A DNA stretch of 64,000 nt from Annona cherimola (taxonomy: Eukaryota > Streptophyta > Magnoliopsida > Magnoliales > Annonaceae). The stretch covers positions 58,199,563-58,263,562 of the forward strand of contig CM059972.1 of NCBI GenBank assembly GCA_030490835.1, written 5' to 3'. The notes under the pieces were generated by a model that saw only the letters and a program-made list of their open reading frames with translations, was not told the DNA's origin and made no database searches. Made by a program: the position numbers and the translations under genes. Below are positions 1-10,876 of the stretch, piece by piece. The number at the start of each line of letters is the position of its first letter. Position 1 is the first letter of the stretch.

Positions 1-2960
1 CATTCATTTGGTAACTCATTTAAACAGTTAGAATATCATTGATAAACATTTTATCACATTTGATAAAACAAAACATTTAAAAAACTGCTTGCTTACCTTG
101 CTTGCTTAGCTTTCTGTCTCGCTTATCTCTTTGCCTTTGCCTATACATAAATATAGCATTGCATTCATAACAATCCATTTGCTTGCACTCACTTATTTTT
201 CTTATCCTATAATCCATATCATATATAATCAACTTGGATTCTCAAGTCGATCGTACATACACAACATGCACTTGTGCATCATATCATTCATTCCATATTG
301 TGTTTTAATCCCATATTTAGGGTAAATACATAACATTCATTCATAATTCATCATTTGGGAATTTATATCTCTCATTAACCATTTTTCATCTATTTTTCAT
401 TTTTCCTACGTCAATGCTTATTCTAAGCATATAAGTGACGTTTCAAGCTTCATAAATAAATCTCAAAAATTGAGATATTAACACATCATTCATACAGCAA
501 TATCCTTATGCATTTCATCACATATTCATGCATATTTTTAATTTTAGCAAGTTCACATAAGTTACATATCATCCATTCATACATATGCTCTACATACGTT
601 CAGCATACAATATATATATTATGTGTTTCTTAAAATTTCTTAACACAAAAACTTACACCTATTTTCATCATCATTAAACCCCTTAATTAACATATACTTT
701 AGGTTTTAATTTTAGATTTTTAATCCATTTATCACTGATTTCCAAAACAGCCATGTTAAGACCCGTTTTTCATCCTTTCAATGTCTCTTTTAAGACTTAA
801 ATCATAACAGATCTTTAAGTCATAATTTCCAGCAACTAAACATGCTTTTCTTAACCCAAATTTAGGGTATTATCAAATATTTAAAATCCATAATTCATTT
901 TCTTCCATAACAGGGCATCCATTTTAACCCGTTTTAACGTGTCCATACATGTGTCCATAAAATCAGATTTAGGGCAAATCTTTCCAAGACCTTTTGGAAA
1001 CTCAAATTAACTTAAACCTAGGGTATTTTACCCTCCATAAAACTCATAAATAATTTATTTACAAAAAGCAGCAAAAATCATATGGAAAGCACCCATTTTG
1101 GCCCCCGTTTGGACATCCCATATACATACCCTAAAAAATCAGATTTAGGACAAACTCATTCAGCCCACTTAGTCCATCCAAAAGGTCCTTTAATTTGAGG
1201 TAATTTACCCTATAATTCATCCATAAACAATTTAAGCACTTCCTTATATCATTTTTAACTCAAAAATAGAAAAATCGGGCATTTATTGAAACTCTAAGTT
1301 CAACATTTGCTAAAATCATTAACAAATGCTTAAATCAACATATATAATCCAAAATAACATGAATTAAATCCAAATCATCATGCTTTAATCATACAGTAAC
1401 TTGGTTTAGGATTTTGAGAATTTTCAAGTTAGCTTTCATCTCAAATTTCAACCTTAAACTTCCATTTTTACTCTCTTGAACTCTTGGTCTCATTTAAATC
1501 TTTCAAAAATTATTCAATACCCATATTAAGGCATCGTAACTTATTCTTTAAGAGTTCTTTATGAACCATATTCATGGCTCATGAATTGAGAGAGAAAACT
1601 TGATTCAAATGATCCAAAACTTAAGTTTTACTTACTTGGATTAAACCTAACTTGAATCCAACTTGTGCTGCTTTGTTCTTCTTCCTTTTCTTCTCCTTTT
1701 TCTTCATCTTTTTCTTCTCCTTTTCTCCTTCCCCCTTGCTGGTTTGGACGTGCCCAAGGTTTGCTCTCAACTTAGCAAAATTTGGAAATTTCTTCTCCCC
1801 TTCTCACATGCATGTTTTCTAGGATATCCCCTTTTTTATTTTTTTAACCAGCTTATGGGACCCACTTGCCATATGTCATGAGGAAAATTTATTTCTACCT
1901 TATCCCTTGATGACATGACATTTGTATAACCAAGTAAAATATGCATTTTCTAATTATCAAAAATCTACAAAATCCATGCATTGATGGCCCATCTTGCTGT
2001 CCACCAATTGATGCCCCCTCTATGCTTAACTTTTGACATTTTTTTGCCACATTTTTCACTCATTTATGTGCCCATTTACTTCACCTAGGTATTAGGAAAT
2101 TTAGATATATATTTTAACATTTTTAAAAATCACATTTCCATGCCTAAAGTGCCCTTGGATGTCCATACATATGTCACATACTCTATGCTCCATTTGAGCT
2201 AGATATTAGGCATTAATCCTTGGCATTTTTTTATGAATTTTACCATTAAACAAATCCATAAAATCCAGCTCAATCCACCATATTTTGACACCTTGCATAG
2301 CATTAAAACATGTCATTATCTCAAATGCTTTTTATTAAATGCTATAGTAGTCTAGGGTACACAAAGTCAATGCTAGGTAATTTTTTCTAATTAATCACTT
2401 TTCTATGGTAATTATCTTAATCCAATCCACTCATATCATATATTTCATAATTTTATTCAATTGTTTCAAATTTTATCTCAAACCGATGTTTCTACGTCAA
2501 ATTATGAACCTTTGAAAATAACCTTAGAGTGTGAGATTAAAAATAATTAATTATCACCTTAATATCATCACTTGTGCCTTAATTCAATCCATACATAAGG
2601 TTGAGCCCAAAATCATGAGTCTTCCTTTAAAATTTCATCTCATTTCGCCTTACAGGCGTTAAGTTATAAATTTTCTATGATTTTCAACATAACTCTATAA
2701 TTTCTATTTTAATCTCTATTAATTAAATCATGAAAATTAAAATAAATATTCATGCCACATTAGCATATAATAATCCTCATTAAGCCTCTTTAGTCATCTT
2801 GACTCACATTAGTCTTTGGCGATTAATCTTAATCATCATTCTTAATTGCAAATCCTAATTGCAAAATTCATAAATCCATGAAAATCATCCAAAAATCAAT
2901 CAATTCATAATTACACCTTAGATGCAATTATATGAGTCGTACTTAGGTCTAGGTATTACA
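1..2960 (-). mobile_element. Probable long Ty3/gypsy (chromovirus-type) LTR, cut by the window edge
   Basis: Read on the minus strand, this AT-rich block starts at 2960 with TGTAATACCTAGACC, a 5' LTR end typical of Tekay/Del-like chromoviruses, and runs on without coding potential. At about 1660-1750 the minus strand is rich in GAAGAA and AAGGAG, resembling an LTR leader. No partner LTR, PBS or target duplication is visible because the left part lies outside the window. It could be a solo LTR or the edge of a full element. The family call rests on the end motif and general character only. Confidence 0.35.
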
Positions 2961-3544
2961 ACTAAACCCATTATCTAGGGTTTAGGATGTAGTATGTGTC
3001 CAATGTAGCGAGTATTGTGGTTTGGTTATTTAAGGTATTTTGTCTAAATTTGTTATCTTTTAATTTAATATTTACTTTATGTGAAGGCCAATACTTTGGC
3101 AATGGTTCTTATATATTAGGTGATAGAACTAAGAGGTGAAAGTTTAATATACGAAAAATTAAGATACTAAATCTAGAAATCTATGACTATGAGAATAGGC
3201 ATGATGACTTTGAGGAATTTTATGAACTTCCACAGAACTTAATGGATTTTAATTGACTTAATCTCATGAGAATATGTAGTTAAGAAGATTAGAGTATGTC
3301 TTGTAGGTTTTGAGAGAAGGTACAAGGATAATATAGGGATAGTTCTCCTTTAACACATAATGTCCAAATTAAGTAAGCACTTCATGTATCTGTTGCAAAA
3401 GACATATATAAAACCCTAGATCCTAGGTGCTCTCAATCCTGTGATTTTTAATCCTCGTTCTACGTTCTACAGATCAAATTTTTTCTTATTCTTTCTTCTC
3501 CTTATCTTATTTGGTTAGAAAGTGTTTAAATCTATTGTCTTAAG
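2961..3544. other. Intergenic remnant between two retroelements
   Basis: No coding region is recognisable. The right part looks like a plant core promoter with a pyrimidine-rich leader (3403 to 3530), and the Sirevirus inserted directly after it. The left part is plain AT-rich sequence with no assignable family. Confidence 0.4.
3403..3420 (+). promoter_or_regulatory. TATA box with telo-box, promoter-like
   Basis: CATATATAAA is followed at once by AAACCCTAG, a telo-box motif known near the start sites of many plant translation genes. A T/C-rich stretch follows (about 3460-3505). No coding exon follows before the Sirevirus LTR at 3545, nor beyond the element, so this could be an orphan promoter or a chance match. 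Confidence 0.3.
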
Positions 3545-4179
3545 TGTTGGTCCCGAGTTGATGGCAAAACCCAAGAGGGGAGGGGTGAATTGGGTATTTA
3601 AAAAAAAATTTATATCTTAAACAGAAACTTAACCCGGATTAATCCAGTCCCCTTAATGAAGAAATGAAATGGAAAGCAATGTAATGTAAATGGCAGAAGT
3701 ATAAATCAAGCACACAGGATTTTTATAGTGGTTCGGGCAACCTCCCTACTCCACTCTTCCAAGCTCACACTCCTTGTGACTTGGGTTCCACTATTGTATT
3801 CTCTCAATACAATTAGAGCCACTGCTCTCTTCTAGATTCCAGCTCTAGGGGGCATCAACAAAACACAGCACAAGTAGGTGATGAGTCACACTCCAATCAC
3901 ACACTACTTTGCTTACACTTGATCTTAGTTCCTCAAACTAAATCAAGTTCAACACATACAAAAGAAACAATAAGAAAACTACACTTTACAGTTGTGTAGA
4001 AGCAGTTTGGCGCAGAGAAGAACTTGTTGAATTGGCTTTGAATGAACAGTAGTTGAGCTCTTGCAGTTTGAAGCAAAGTTCTTCCTCTTTGATTAGCTTG
4101 ATCTCTTTAAAGCTCTTGTAGATGGTAGTTATGCACACTTAATGATTCTCAGCTACCTCCTTCGTCTACCATGAATGCC

Positions 4180-4186
4180 TTTTATA
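4180..4186 (-). promoter_or_regulatory. TATA box of the Sirevirus 3' LTR
   Basis: TATAAAA on the minus strand, just downstream (element sense) of the palindrome-rich U3. The equivalent box in the 5' LTR is at 13234-13240. The position fits a pol II start that separates U3 from R. Confidence 0.55.
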
Positions 4187-4264
4187 ATTTTGGAGGGAAT
4201 CCGAACGTTAGAGGGTAGGTGGCGCGCATTTAATGCGCCAACGTTCAAATAAATTCCGACCGTT

Positions 4265-5115
4265 GCGACCCAAGTCGCATGTGGAGTCGACTTCGGATGC
4301 GACTTCGCCCAAGTCGCAGATGGAGTCGACTTCGGGTGCGACTTCGCTTCTCCGTCGCAACTTCAAGTTTCAGTCAGGGTCGACTTGGGCATCAACTTGA
4401 CCCAAGTCGCAGGTGAAGTCGACTTCGGTTGCGACTTCACCTTGTCAGTTTCCAAGTCTGAGTATTGAGTCGACTTTGGGTTCCGACTTCAACTCAAGTC
4501 GATTATGGAGTCGACTTGGGTTGCGACTTAACTTGGTCCTTGCAAAATATGCTTTGTTCTTCATCTATCTTGTTTGGCTTGTTTCCTTTAATCATTTTCA
4601 TTCTGAAATAATCCCTTATACTTGTAGATCTTGTTTGATCTTGAAGTCCTTGTCTTTGGTTGAATCATGCGCCTTGCTTTGCATTTGACTCAGTTGGTCT
4701 TTAAGACTTGATAGACTTGATTTGATCTCCATCTTGAATCTTTGCTTTGAACTTGAGTGAGAGATTCTTTGAATAGGCTTTGAAACTGCATCTTCGAAGT
4801 CTGAACTTATCAAGTCGCGGATGACGTCGACTTTGTCTGCGACTTCACCCAAGTCGCACCTGGAGTCGACTTGTCCTGCGACTTGGGCAGCTTCGTGCCC
4901 CAAAATTCAGCTCTGGACAGTTTTTCACGATTGAAGTCGATAGCGAGGTCGACTTCGTTTGTGGCTTGGCTTCCCAAGTCGCATGTGAAGTCGACTTGGG
5001 ATGCGACTTCACCTGCAAGTTGATTTTGCTTTTGAGGTTCTTTCTCAAGTCGATAGTTGAGTCGACTTTGGGATCGACTTCACCCTAAGTCGAAGTCCAA
5101 GTCGACTTGGGGATC
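4265..5115 (-). repeat. Palindrome array in Sirevirus U3 (GTCGAC core)
   Basis: About twelve GTCGAC hexamers occur in 850 bp, most inside AAGTCGACTT or GAGTCGACTTCGG, alternating with AAGTCGCA and TGCGACTTC. They form irregular units of roughly 40 bp. The array sits upstream (element sense) of the TATA box. The 5' LTR carries the same array at 13320-14070. Palindromic repeats and CpG-rich patches are known features of Sirevirus LTRs. Confidence 0.8.
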
Positions 5116-5250
5116 GACTTGGCTACTTAAGTTCCTTAAAACAAATGGAAAACTCATTAGTCCTTTAAATATTCTCAAGTTAGTTGTTGTTAATCATCAA
5201 AACTCAATCTTTGGTCAATTTTATTTTGTTTTGAAGCATTGTTTCCAACA

Positions 5251-5267
5251 ATCTCCCCCTTTTTGAT
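5251..5267 (-). other. Polypurine tract adjoining the 3' LTR
   Basis: On the minus strand the tract reads ATCAAAAAGGGGGAGAT directly before the LTR start TGTTGGAAAC. This is the classic Sirevirus PPT and position for plus-strand priming. Confidence 0.85.
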
Positions 5268-5530
5268 TATTGACAAAACTAAATTGAGCTTATACCTTTC
5301 AAGATAGATGCATTTATATAATCTTCGAAAATAGAGTATAAGCAATCATTGCATAACTTTCAAAATAGATTATTAGCAAACATTCACTTCATATAAGCAC
5401 ATTTCAATCATAAACAAGTTTCATATCATTCATGTTTTCAATTTACGATGTAAAGCAAAAGAAATGAAAACTCCTAAATACAAACTACCCGACCCAAAAT
5501 TTTAAAAAAATTCTACTCAATTCCTATTCT

Positions 5531-5546
5531 ATCTCCCCCTTTTTGT
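5531..5546 (-). other. Second PPT-like tract at the end of the env-like ORF
   Basis: ACAAAAAGGGGGAGAT on the minus strand repeats the PPT core 280 bp upstream (element sense). It touches the TGA stop of the env-like ORF. Multiple PPT copies are a described Sirevirus trait. Confidence 0.55.
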
Positions 5547-7144
5547 CAATCTATCAAAAATCTATCAATTCTTAATGGTTTTGTGAATTGAAAATGAGAG
5601 ATCTGATATAAGATAGGTTTGATAGGACGATTTTGGGCAGATGAGTAGATAGAAGAAGCGTGATCGGTAGTTGCTGCTTTATGAACTGAACCCGATTCGT
5701 AAGGATCGAGTTCAGGCATGGGCCTCTTCTTGTGACGGCCTGAGGCGAGGTGATATCGGATGGTTCGCATTTCCCGATCGATTCGATCTTGTTGGGAATG
5801 CATGTCGTTGATCGCCGTCAACACCTCGGTCACAAGACTCGTCATTCGGTCTTCTTGGTGACCCATTTCTTCCCGTAGAGCTGATATATCGTCTTGAATC
5901 CGTTGTAGCTTAGCCTCATGAGATGAAGTGGGAGGCACTCTTTCGGGTGCAGCGGATCCGTGAGGGGAATAGGATCCGTGCGATGCAGGAGAAGCGGCCC
6001 GTACAGGCGATGCCTCGGGAGCTTGCTCCCCCTCAGCTTGTGCATTGTCCTCTGGTTCTCGGACTGGCTCGCCTAGCTTCTCCCTTATTCGATCATCCCT
6101 GAACTGCTCCAGATTGATCTTCATACGTTGGAGCAAAGCCTTGTTGATGGCGTTTGTCATCTTGGGAACTTCAAATGGTTCCCCATCTATATCAACCTCA
6201 AATCGTTCAAGGATCTTAGTGATCCAGGAACCGTAGGGTAGCACGCCTCGTGGGTTATCCTTTTTACATGCCAAGGCTTCGAGGAAGAGTCTAGGAAGAC
6301 TGATCTTTACCTTATTGACCAGTTTCCATAAGATCATTGCTTCCTGTGGATTGAGTTGATTTCTTCCGCCTCCTTTTGGCAAGATACAATGGGCGATTAG
6401 CAGACGGATGACCCTGAGTCTGGGAGGAAGATCCATGTAGTGCAGGAATTTGGTGCCCGCATGGTATTTGTTGCTCTTTGTTAGCTCATTGTAGATTTTG
6501 TCCATTGTTAGGTCATTAGGAAGTTGTTCTTCTTCATAGGGTACTTGAAGAATGCTCCCAATTCTCCTTATGGCTTCGTTTTGGTTTGGATTATTCATCG
6601 AACCCAGATACATCTCGCTTCCCTTGACATAGGTTGAGAAATTTGTATCATCCCATAAATAGTAGAAGAGTCTTGTGAGATCAGGATAGATCCTTTCGTC
6701 GAATTTGAACAGTTGTGTCCAACCTTGGAAGTCTAGTAGCTCTTCTATGTCGAACTCATAGTCGCTAAGAAATTTGAAGTCTATGATCTTAGGAATGAAT
6801 ACCTTTCGCTCATAGAAGTGTTTGTAGAAGCGGCTATGTTGTAGCTCGGTCTTGAAGTAGTTTGTGGGCATTTTCAAGACTTGCCCCTTCTTGATCGGAA
6901 TTCTTGAGGGGTATGAGCTTTCAGGTTGGTTTTCAGACCTTGGAGCTGGATCGGTTGATTGAGTAGTGGTTTGGAATCGAACCCGTCTACCTGTCGATGT
7001 AGAGGGTTCTTCTCTAGCCCTTTTTGCCGATGTCCTCTGTCTTCTAGGGACATCTTCTTCAGTGTTGGATTGGGAAGGTCTGGGCACAGGCCTTTGGGTT
7101 GGCTTTTTGACTGCTAGCTTTGGAAGTATTGGTTTTGGGGCCAT
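5546..7144 (-). CDS. Sirevirus env-like third ORF (putative plant transposon protein domain)
   Basis: Uninterrupted 532-codon ORF from an ATG in good plant context (ATCAATGGCC) to a TGA beside a PPT-like tract. Residues 1-90 are basic, low complexity and NLS-like (RRQRTSAKRAREEP near 34). Residues about 105-340 resemble the 'putative plant transposon protein' domain found in Sirevirus env-like ORFs (RKVFIPKIIDFKF, YPDLTRLFYYLW, LPPRLRVIRLLIAHCILP). A proline/alanine/serine linker follows, then a likely coiled coil (about 410-465). I see no signal peptide, hydrophobic membrane segment or fusion peptide, so 'envelope' is a positional label only. It is intact although gag and pol are broken. Function is unknown; a nucleic-acid or nuclear role is as plausible as a membrane one. 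Confidence 0.75.
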   Translation of the reverse strand: MAPKPILPKLAVKKPTQRPVPRPSQSNTEEDVPRRQRTSAKRAREEPSTSTGRRVRFQTTTQSTDPAPRSENQPESSYPSRIPIKKGQVLKMPTNYFKTELQHSRFYKHFYERKVFIPKIIDFKFLSDYEFDIEELLDFQGWTQLFKFDERIYPDLTRLFYYLWDDTNFSTYVKGSEMYLGSMNNPNQNEAIRRIGSILQVPYEEEQLPNDLTMDKIYNELTKSNKYHAGTKFLHYMDLPPRLRVIRLLIAHCILPKGGGRNQLNPQEAMILWKLVNKVKISLPRLFLEALACKKDNPRGVLPYGSWITKILERFEVDIDGEPFEVPKMTNAINKALLQRMKINLEQFRDDRIREKLGEPVREPEDNAQAEGEQAPEASPVRAASPASHGSYSPHGSAAPERVPPTSSHEAKLQRIQDDISALREEMGHQEDRMTSLVTEVLTAINDMHSQQDRIDREMRTIRYHLASGRHKKRPMPELDPYESGSVHKAATTDHASSIYSSAQNRPIKPILYQISHFQFTKPLRIDRFLID

Positions 7145-7430
7145 TGATTTGGTTTGGAGTTGGAAACTGAGAGAAAGCTTGCCGGAACGGGGAAAGGAAT
7201 TGCCGAAAGAAAGAGGGAATCGGTTGCCGGGAAAGAGAGAAATGGAGATTGAAGCTCTGAGAGGCAGCCGGACAGAAAAAAGGCACTGCCGGAGGAGGGA
7301 GAAACGGAGAGAATCGCCGGCGGAGAGAGAGCTCTGTCGCCGGAGGAGAGAAAACAGAGTAGCAAGGCGGGAAATGGGGAAGAAAAAAGAGAAAAGGAGA
7401 AGAAAATGAGGAAAACGCGGAAGTCGGACG
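7145..7430 (-). promoter_or_regulatory. Pyrimidine-rich leader before the env-like ORF
   Basis: On the minus strand this interval is dominated by TTCTCC, CTCTCTC and CCGGC blocks without an obvious upstream ATG near the start. It looks like a plant 5' UTR rather than coding sequence. With the palindrome array behind it, it could belong to a separate env-like transcript. That role is inferred. Confidence 0.35.
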
Positions 7431-7440
7431 GTCGCGCGCG

Positions 7441-7612
7441 CGGAGTCGACTTTGCCCTAGGCGAAGTCGACTTCGGTACCTTGGAGTCGACTTCGCCTTC
7501 GAGCGGAGTCGACTTCGACCCTGTGGAGTCGACTTCGCTGTTGAAGCGGAGTTGACTTCACTTTCCCAAGTCGACTTGGCGGAGTCGACTTGGCTCCCAT
7601 GGAGTCGACTTG
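7441..7612 (-). repeat. Internal copy of the LTR palindrome array
   Basis: Eight GTCGAC hexamers in about 170 bp, in the same GAGTCGACTT and AAGTCGACTT contexts as the U3 array, between the end of pol (7662) and the env-like leader. The spacers differ from the LTR copy, so it is a related array rather than a recent duplication of an LTR segment. Confidence 0.8.
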
Positions 7613-7661
7613 ACCCATCAATTTGACTTTTTCAAATTTTAGTTTCTTGTTTTAATTTTTC

Positions 7662-10600
7662 TTAATTTAGCTCTATCATCCCCATATCATTCCTAATTTT
7701 ATAAAATGATTCCTTGACTAGTGGTTTGGTAAAGATATCAGCAATTTGGTCTTCAGTTTTCACATATTCTAAACATACATCATGATTTTCAACATGTTCA
7801 CGAATAAAATGATGTCTCACATCAATATGCTTAGTTCTTGAATGCAGTACAGGATTCTTAGTTAGACAAATTGCACTTGTATTATCACATCTAATGGGAA
7901 TATCAAAGTAATCAATACCATAATCTTTCAATTGCTGTTTCATCCAAAGCAATTTGGCACAACAACTACCGGCGGCTATGTATTCGGCTTCCGCAGTAGA
8001 TAGAGCAACACTTGTTTGTTTTCTTGAGTACCATGAAACCAACATATGTCCAAGAAACTGACAAGTTCCACTAGTGTTTTTTCTATCTACTTTATAGCCG
8101 GCAAAATCTGCATCCGAATAGCCGATTAGATCAAAAGTTGACCCCTTTGGATACCATAGTCCAAGATTGGTAGTTTTTATCAAATATTTAAAAATCCTTT
8201 TTACAGCAAGTAAATGTGATTCTTTAGGACATGCTTGAAATCTCGAACACATACAAACACTGAATAAAATATCAGGTCTAGAAGCAGTTAAGTATAGCAA
8301 AGATCCTATCATGCTTCTATAAAGCTTTTGATCGATACATTTACCGTTTTCATCTGTGTCGATTTTGATTGTAGAGCTCATTGGAGTATTTGCTCCTTTG
8401 CTATTTTCAATTCCAAATTTCTTGAGCATCTCTTTGACGTACTTGGACTGGTTCAAGAATATCCCTTCATTTTGTTGCTTGATTTGCAGTCCAAGGAAGA
8501 AATTTAATTCTCCCATCATGCTCATTTCGAATTCGCTCTGCATAATCTTAGAAAATTCTTGACAAAGATTTTCGTCAGTAGCACCGAAAATTATGTCATC
8601 TACATAAATCTGTACAATTAAAATATTTTTATTTTTGTATTTGATGAACAAAGTAGTATCTACTTTCCCTCTTAGAAACTCATGATCAATCAGAAATTTG
8701 TTCAACCTTTCATACCAAGCTCTTGGAGCTTGTTTTAGTCCATATAATGTTTTGGTCAATTTATAAACATACTTTGATTGATTCTTTTCTTCAAAACCAG
8801 GGGGTTGTTCAACATATACTTCTTCATTCAAATAGCCATTCAAAAATGCACTTTTTACATCCATTTGGAACAGTTTGAAATTCATATGAGAAGCAAATGC
8901 TAGTAAAATACGTATGGCTTCTAATCTAGCCACGGGTGCATATGATTCTTCAAAATCAATTCCTTCTTCTTGGGAATACCCTTTGGCTACTAATCTGGCC
9001 TTGTTTCTTATTACAATACCGCTTTCGTCTAATTTGTTCCTAAATACCCATTTGGTACCAATGATTGTATGATTATTTGGTCTAGGAACTAAGTGTCATA
9101 CATTGTTCCTTTCAAATTGGTTTAGCTCTTCTTGCATTGCAATGACCCAATTTTCATCATTGAGAGCTTGTTCAATGGTATTTGGTTCAATTTTTGATAC
9201 AAAAGCATATTGACCACAAATGTTTTGTTTTGATCTTCTAGTTTTCACTCCTTCATATACATTACCAATAACTTGTTCAATTGGATGGGTATTTTTGAAC
9301 TTTAAATCAGTTGGAGGTTTGTAAGAATCATTACCTTCACTTACCTCTTCCTCCATGAGATTTTCTGGCTTGAGCTCGAGTTCCTTTGGTTGTTCTTTTC
9401 TTTTTGTCTCATCTGCATCACTTAATTCATCCTCCTTTCTTGGAGTTTGATTAAATTCATCAAATACAACATGTATGGATTCTTCTACAACTTGGTTTCG
9501 TTTATTGAATACTCTATATGCTTTGCTATTTGATGAGTAACCAAGGAATATTGCCTCATCACTTTTAGCATCCAGTTTTCCCAAGTTGGTTTTTCCATTG
9601 TTCAAAACATAGCATGTGCATCCAAAAGCATGAAAATAAGAGATATTTGGTTTTCTTCCTTTCCATAGCTCATATGGGGTCTTTTTCAAGATTGCTCTAA
9701 TGGTGACTCGATTCAAAACATGACAAGCTGTACTTACAGCTTCACCCCAAATTTTCTTGGATAATTTGCTCTCATTTAGCATTGTTCTAGCCATCTCTTG
9801 TATAGTTCTGTTTTTCCTTTCAACTACTCCATTTTGTTGTGGAGTTCTTGGTGCAGAAAATGTGTGATGAATTCCTTTTTCATTACATAACTCTATGAAT
9901 CGTTTGTTTTCAAATTCACCACCATGATCACTTCTTATAGTCATAATAGTACTTTGTTTTTCATTTTGCACCAAATTTACAAAAGTTGAAAACATAGAGA
10001 AAGCTTCATCTTTGCTAGTTAAGAGAATTATCCATGTGAATCTTGAAAAATCATCAACAATCACAAATACATATTTTTTTCCACCAATGGTTAGAATGTC
10101 GGATGGCCCGTATAGATCCATGTGTAGCAATTCAAGTGGCTTAGTGGTGGAAATTTCCTTTTTGGTAGAGAAAGGCATCTTGGGTTGTTTTGATAATTGA
10201 CATGCCTTACAAATCTTGTCCTTGTCATATTTCAATCTTAGTAATCCTTCTACCAAACTCTTTTTCCATAGGGTCTTTATATTTCCCATGTTTATATGTC
10301 CAAGCCTTTTATGCCAAACCCATGGATCATTATCAATGGCCATTAGACATTGACCATTTAATTCATCAAGTGAAACCAAATATACATTTTCATATATTTT
10401 ACCACTAAACATGATATGTTCTCCATCAAATACATTACATATAGATGATTCAAACACAAATTTGTATCCTTGATCACATAATTGGCTAATGCTCATTAAA
10501 TTGTGTTTGAGTCCTTCAACAAACAAAACATCTTCCATGCATGCATTTGAAATACTATGTATATTTCCTTTACCTTTAATTTTACCTTTTTCATTATTGC

Positions 10601-10766
10601 CAAAGGCAACCATTCCATCGTTGCAAGGCTTAAGTTTATGAAATAAGCTTCTTTCACCGGTCATATGCCTTGAGCAACCGCTATCCATGAACCATTCATT
10701 ATTTTCCTTTGCCTTAAAACATGTCTGAAAAAATAAGCAAGTAAATCTTATCTCCTTGGTACCCAT
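7662..10766 (-). pseudogene. pol: Sirevirus pol (protease-integrase-RT-RNase H), one in-frame stop
   Basis: Copia-order polyprotein. Protease active site DSGCSRHMTG lies near residue 28. The integrase zinc region (WHKRLGH...CKACQ) is near 150-200, followed by catalytic positions in LLHMDLYG, IRSDHGGEFE and NGVVERKNRT. After a gap of about 55 codons come RT motifs [11 protein letters not shown] and YVDDIIFG, then RNase H with [11 protein letters not shown] and [10 protein letters not shown] single TGA at 9096-9098 replaces a Trp codon; the frame is open on both sides (10766-9096 and 9095-7662), so this is one point mutation. The N-terminus is out of frame with gag, near 10.77 kb, and may be a recent frameshift. 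The copy cannot make full-length Pol. Confidence 0.93.
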
Positions 10767-10876
10767 TTTATGGGTCCATTTGGGTTAGTAATATAAATCA
10801 ATCTTTGTTGTTCTAACTTGGAAAGCCCAAATCTTGTGTTCCTTGGAACCCAAACTAATTTTGCACCATGGTCATA

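Larger units (their letters stand above)
3545..5250 (-). repeat. Sirevirus 3' LTR (complete, 1706 bp)
   Basis: It is bounded by TGTTGGTCCC at 3545 and TTTCCAACA at 5250 (TG...CA ends, inverted as expected) and is immediately followed by the PPT. It matches 12599-14078 almost perfectly. It has a minus-strand TATA box at 4180-4186. The U3 side (4265-5115) is a palindrome array, and the rest is AT-rich. A conserved block around 3728-3790, including GTGGTTCGGGCAACC, is also found in the solo LTRs at 45.6 and 48.8 kb. Confidence 0.95.

Noticed and set aside
4413..5048. Short ORFs in the Sirevirus LTRs (also near 13.5-14.1 kb and 46.2-47.0 kb)
   Set aside because: They arise from the palindrome arrays, appear in each LTR copy and have no protein-like composition.
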